A DNA stretch of 64,000 nt, from NCBI GenBank assembly GCA_016935195.1, contig JAFGRL010000017.1:1-64000 (forward strand). The letters are read 5' to 3'. The stretch comes from Sedimentisphaerales bacterium. Lineage in GTDB: Bacteria; Planctomycetota; Phycisphaerae; Sedimentisphaerales; Anaerobacaceae. Under the pieces are notes generated by a model. It did not search any database and was not told the origin of the DNA. It saw only the letters and a list, made by a program, of their open reading frames with translations. The translations under genes were made by a program, and so were the position numbers. Below, piece after piece: positions 61,372 to 64,000 of the stretch. Position 1 is the first letter of the stretch; each line of letters opens with the position of its first letter.

Positions 61372-61707
61372 ATCCTGTAAACTAACCGCTGGAGCTCCTC
61401 ACACATTCCAACTATCGGCCAGGCCTCTGCCGAACATCTGGATTAGTGGAAAGATTAGATAATTTTAAGCTAATATTGTTCATTATAGGAACTTGCACAC
61501 AACTGTCAATCTCGTTTTCACACTCGTGATGACCCATTTTTGAGTTGTTTTTGGATATAAATGTAAACCGAACCTGCTTACCATCCCAGCAAACACCATT
61601 TGCTGCTGTTAAATGGATTCGTCATATTTTCTTTTTCCAAATCAGGGGTATATTAAACACATTGACTGGGTGAAACAAAACTGTTTTCATTATTTTAAAA
61701 AATTTCC

Positions 61708-61737
61708 TTGACAAGAAACAAAACATTATGGTATTAT
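61708..61737 (+). promoter_or_regulatory. putative sigma70-like promoter upstream of PEP-CTERM gene
   Basis: TTGACA (61708-61713), 18-bp spacer, TATTAT (61732-61737). Confidence 0.55.
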
Positions 61738-61804
61738 CCAACTGGCGTAGATTCTGTATTAGAGTTATTAATACAAATAAAAGTCAAAAGTCAGAGGAGA
61801 AGGT

Positions 61805-61900
61805 TTGGCATTTTTAAATTCGGAGGAGATCAAACCAGTCAATAATTCTTACCATAAACATATAATCGCTTACAATAGAGTCAATCCACATTATTTGTAA
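61805..61900 (+). CDS. possible leader/small ORF (31 aa, TTG start)
   Basis: gaggagaagg 5-prime of TTG; MAFLNSEEIKPVNNSYHKHIIAYNRVNPHYL. Confidence 0.25.
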   Translation: MAFLNSEEIKPVNNSYHKHIIAYNRVNPHYL

Positions 61901-61964
61901 CAGCAATTAAAAGCTTGGCAACGGTGCCAGGTAGAAAATGTTTTTGGAAGAAGGAGGAGAAACG

Positions 61965-62765
61965 ATGCAGAAAAAACTATTGTTAATGTTGTCTTGTGTT
62001 TTGGTATTTTGTCTTACAGGAAGCACATTGGCTGTCAATGTGTGGTGGTACGGCGCAGACGATGACGGAGACTGGTTCAACGGCAACAACTACTCCAACA
62101 GCGCTGTGCCCCTCTCTGACACAGGCGTAAACTGGTCCGTGTCTGGGCTTTCCAAAGCTCCTATAGACATCAGTTCCGGTGCAGCACTTTGTTCCTCGTT
62201 ATGGTCGTACAATGAATCTAATACTCACACCACAATGACCATATCTGGTGGAAGTATCACTGGTACGGGGTATTTGTTAACCGGTACCGGCAGCCTCTCA
62301 GGGAAGTCAACATTTTATCTGGAAGATGGAACCATTACTTTCCCGCGTGTAATTGTCGGTCACAACATCTACTCAGGTGCAACCGACAAAGGTTACTTGC
62401 ACATGACAGGTGGTACACTAAATGCAACTTCTTCTTTGGAGTTGCACAAGGCCGATTCTCTCGGTCAACTGAACCTCTATGGAGGCACTATTAATGCAGG
62501 TGTGCTCTACATGGACACAGGGCATCTGCTCGACATCACCGAAGGTGTTATGTACTTAGATGGCGATCAAACAGATGCCGGCGATGATCTCCAGACATGG
62601 ATAACAGATGACTGGATTATAGCCTATGGTGGTGCCGGTACAGTTATGTCTGAGTACAATTTCGGTTCTGACCAGACCAAGGTCTGGGGTATTCCTGAGC
62701 CGGCAACGATTGCTCTGCTGGGTCTTGGCGGCCTGGTTCTGATGCGTAAAAGAAAAACAACCTGA
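61965..62765 (+). CDS. secreted PEP-CTERM-anchored protein
   Basis: start MQKKLLLMLSCVLVFCLTGSTLA with aaggaggag SD; C-term IPEPATIALLGLGGLVLMRKRKTT. Confidence 0.92.
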   Translation: MQKKLLLMLSCVLVFCLTGSTLAVNVWWYGADDDGDWFNGNNYSNSAVPLSDTGVNWSVSGLSKAPIDISSGAALCSSLWSYNESNTHTTMTISGGSITGTGYLLTGTGSLSGKSTFYLEDGTITFPRVIVGHNIYSGATDKGYLHMTGGTLNATSSLELHKADSLGQLNLYGGTINAGVLYMDTGHLLDITEGVMYLDGDQTDAGDDLQTWITDDWIIAYGGAGTVMSEYNFGSDQTKVWGIPEPATIALLGLGGLVLMRKRKTT

Positions 62766-62820
62766 TGTAAATTTTTGGCCCATGATTTTAGACAGTAAGT
62801 GGGCAACAAGACAACAACAC

Positions 62821-62878
62821 TTGGGGCGAGCAATGACGGCATTACTCTGTATGATGCCGCCACTGCTCGATGCCCCAA
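62821..62878. repeat. long bulged hairpin downstream of PEP-CTERM gene
   Basis: TTGGGGC/GCCCCAA, GAGCA/TGCTC, CGGCAT/ATGCCG stems with an 11-nt terminal loop. Confidence 0.6.
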
Positions 62879-63063
62879 ACTGAATCGTAAAGATTGAGAG
62901 AGAATAGTCCGATTGTAGTTATATTATGTTTATACGAGACAGGATGTACTTAAAGGCAAGATTCGCCTTTTAAAATTGAACCGACCATGATTTACTTTCT
63001 GTGTTTTGCGGAAGAAACATATCATATATTGGTTAAGTTGTCGTATTTTTAAGGAGGAGTATT

Positions 63064-64000
63064 ATGTGTAGAAAGCTGCTTTTATTAATCTGTGTTGCCT
63101 TTGTGGTTGTTTTGACAGTCAGTGTCTCTGCCACTAATGAGTGGTGGGAGGGCAGAGTCAGCAACGACTGGGACGATGCGAGAAACTATAGTTATCTGGA
63201 AGCTGTCGGCTTTGTGCCGACCAGTGCTGACGGCATCAATATGACTAAGTCAGGGACAACTGATGCGAATTTCCCATTAGTTATTACAGCTGGCGATGAT
63301 ATGGTCTGTGCAAGTATGTGGGCCTACGGCGGTGATTTGAATGAGATAGAGAACTGTTCCTGGTCGATGGCCGGCGGTACTCTGACAGGTCCTGGCCAAC
63401 TTTTGTTAGGTACCGGTAGTGACAGTGGTAATACCACATTTGACCTTACTGGTGGTATCGTAACATTTGACAGAGTTACGATTGGCCATATCATTAGCGG
63501 AGGCAAGGGCACAGGAACGTTGAATATGAGCGCACCGGGGGGCACAGTCAATTGCGACTCCCTCGAACTCGACTACAAAAATGCTAAAGGTGTTATCAAT
63601 CTCAATGCCGGAACCATAAATGTCGGTTCAAGTGGTCTTAAAATGGAGGCCAGCCATTCTATCGACATAACAAACGGCATAATGGTAATAGATGGCGACC
63701 AGATGATTGAGATTGGCGATTACAGTACGGCCGGCTGGATTACAGCCTTCGGCGGTACCGTTGCCAGGGCATATCCCAGAGCGGCGTATGACCCCGGCAC
63801 AGACAAGACTACGATAACGGCTTATACACCCGCTGCAAATGTTGCATATGCACCGAGTCATCTGGGAACCCTGCCAATTGTGGAAAATATCATCACCTGG
63901 GCGCCCGGTGACAGTGCCGAAAAGCACACGATTTATTTTGGCACCTCTTTGGCTGATGTAAATGCCAGTGCTACTCCGGTCATTGTCGAGCAGGATCCCA
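63064..64000 (+). CDS. secreted protein paralogous to the upstream PEP-CTERM protein, incomplete at window end
   Basis: ATG at 63064 with aaggaggag SD; MCRKLLLLICVAFVVVLTVSVSATNEWWEGRVSNDWDDARNYS...; ORF open to the window edge and so absent from the supplied track; C-terminal part WAPGDSAEKHTIYFGTSLADVN. Confidence 0.85.
   Translation, partial: MCRKLLLLICVAFVVVLTVSVSATNEWWEGRVSNDWDDARNYSYLEAVGFVPTSADGINMTKSGTTDANFPLVITAGDDMVCASMWAYGGDLNEIENCSWSMAGGTLTGPGQLLLGTGSDSGNTTFDLTGGIVTFDRVTIGHIISGGKGTGTLNMSAPGGTVNCDSLELDYKNAKGVINLNAGTINVGSSGLKMEASHSIDITNGIMVIDGDQMIEIGDYSTAGWITAFGGTVARAYPRAAYDPGTDKTTITAYTPAANVAYAPSHLGTLPIVENIITWAPGDSAEKHTIYFGTSLADVNASATPVIVEQDP

Noticed and set aside
62624-62878. 84-aa minus-strand ORF spanning the hairpin and the PEP-CTERM gene end
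   Set aside because: Antisense to the PEP-CTERM coding end; its composition is explained by the hairpin.
1-64000. CRISPR arrays, tRNA/rRNA genes, prophage or IS elements
   Set aside because: Scanned by eye for spaced direct repeats, cloverleaf-like segments, transposase/integrase motifs and rRNA; none was convincing.

Overview
The window looks like a chromosomal segment of a Planctomycetota bacterium, probably Phycisphaerae/Sedimentisphaerales-like. This is inferred from gene content: PEP-CTERM/exosortase, DUF1080, Tat-exported Gfo/Idh/MocA proteins and PFOR. No tRNA, rRNA, CRISPR array, prophage or IS element was recognised. Main blocks: (1) 0.1-2.1 kb, a lipoprotein, a hicBA toxin-antitoxin pair and a degraded TPR gene; (2) 2.2-4.5 kb, a MetX-MetW fusion and nikR; (3) 4.5-16.5 kb, a sugar-catabolism cluster (two DUF1080 proteins, four Gfo/Idh/MocA oxidoreductases including a tandem triplet, a TIM-barrel isomerase, an MFS symporter and a UROD-family protein); (4) 16.8-31.7 kb, PcrA/UvrD, a TPR membrane protein, ABC permease and ATPase, a P1B ATPase, a sugar isomerase, three consecutive SPFH/HflK-HflC-type genes and a divergent ABC-2 permease; (5) 31.7-43.4 kb, an exopolysaccharide/exosortase locus (epimerase, Wzc-like, 1653-aa TPR protein, EpsI-like, exosortase, Wza-like); (6) 44-50.5 kb, a lipoprotein, PFOR, a NagB-like protein and a LmbE/PIG-L deacetylase; (7) 50.6-56.6 kb, a DUF2344 protein, RNase E/G, KdsD, KdsC and a large LptC/OstA-like protein; (8) 57-61.4 kb, a CvpA-like protein, a membrane-anchored GspE/PilB homologue with degenerate catalytic motifs, and PilT; (9) 61.9-64 kb, tandem PEP-CTERM-type secreted proteins, the second running off the window end. 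Most notable: a 23-bp double mini-hairpin repeat (CTCC-GYAA-GGAGTCC-NNN-GGACT) scattered through 22-44 kb, the pseudo-GspE next to PilT, the triple SPFH operon, and small ORFs or structured elements missing from the supplied ORF track.
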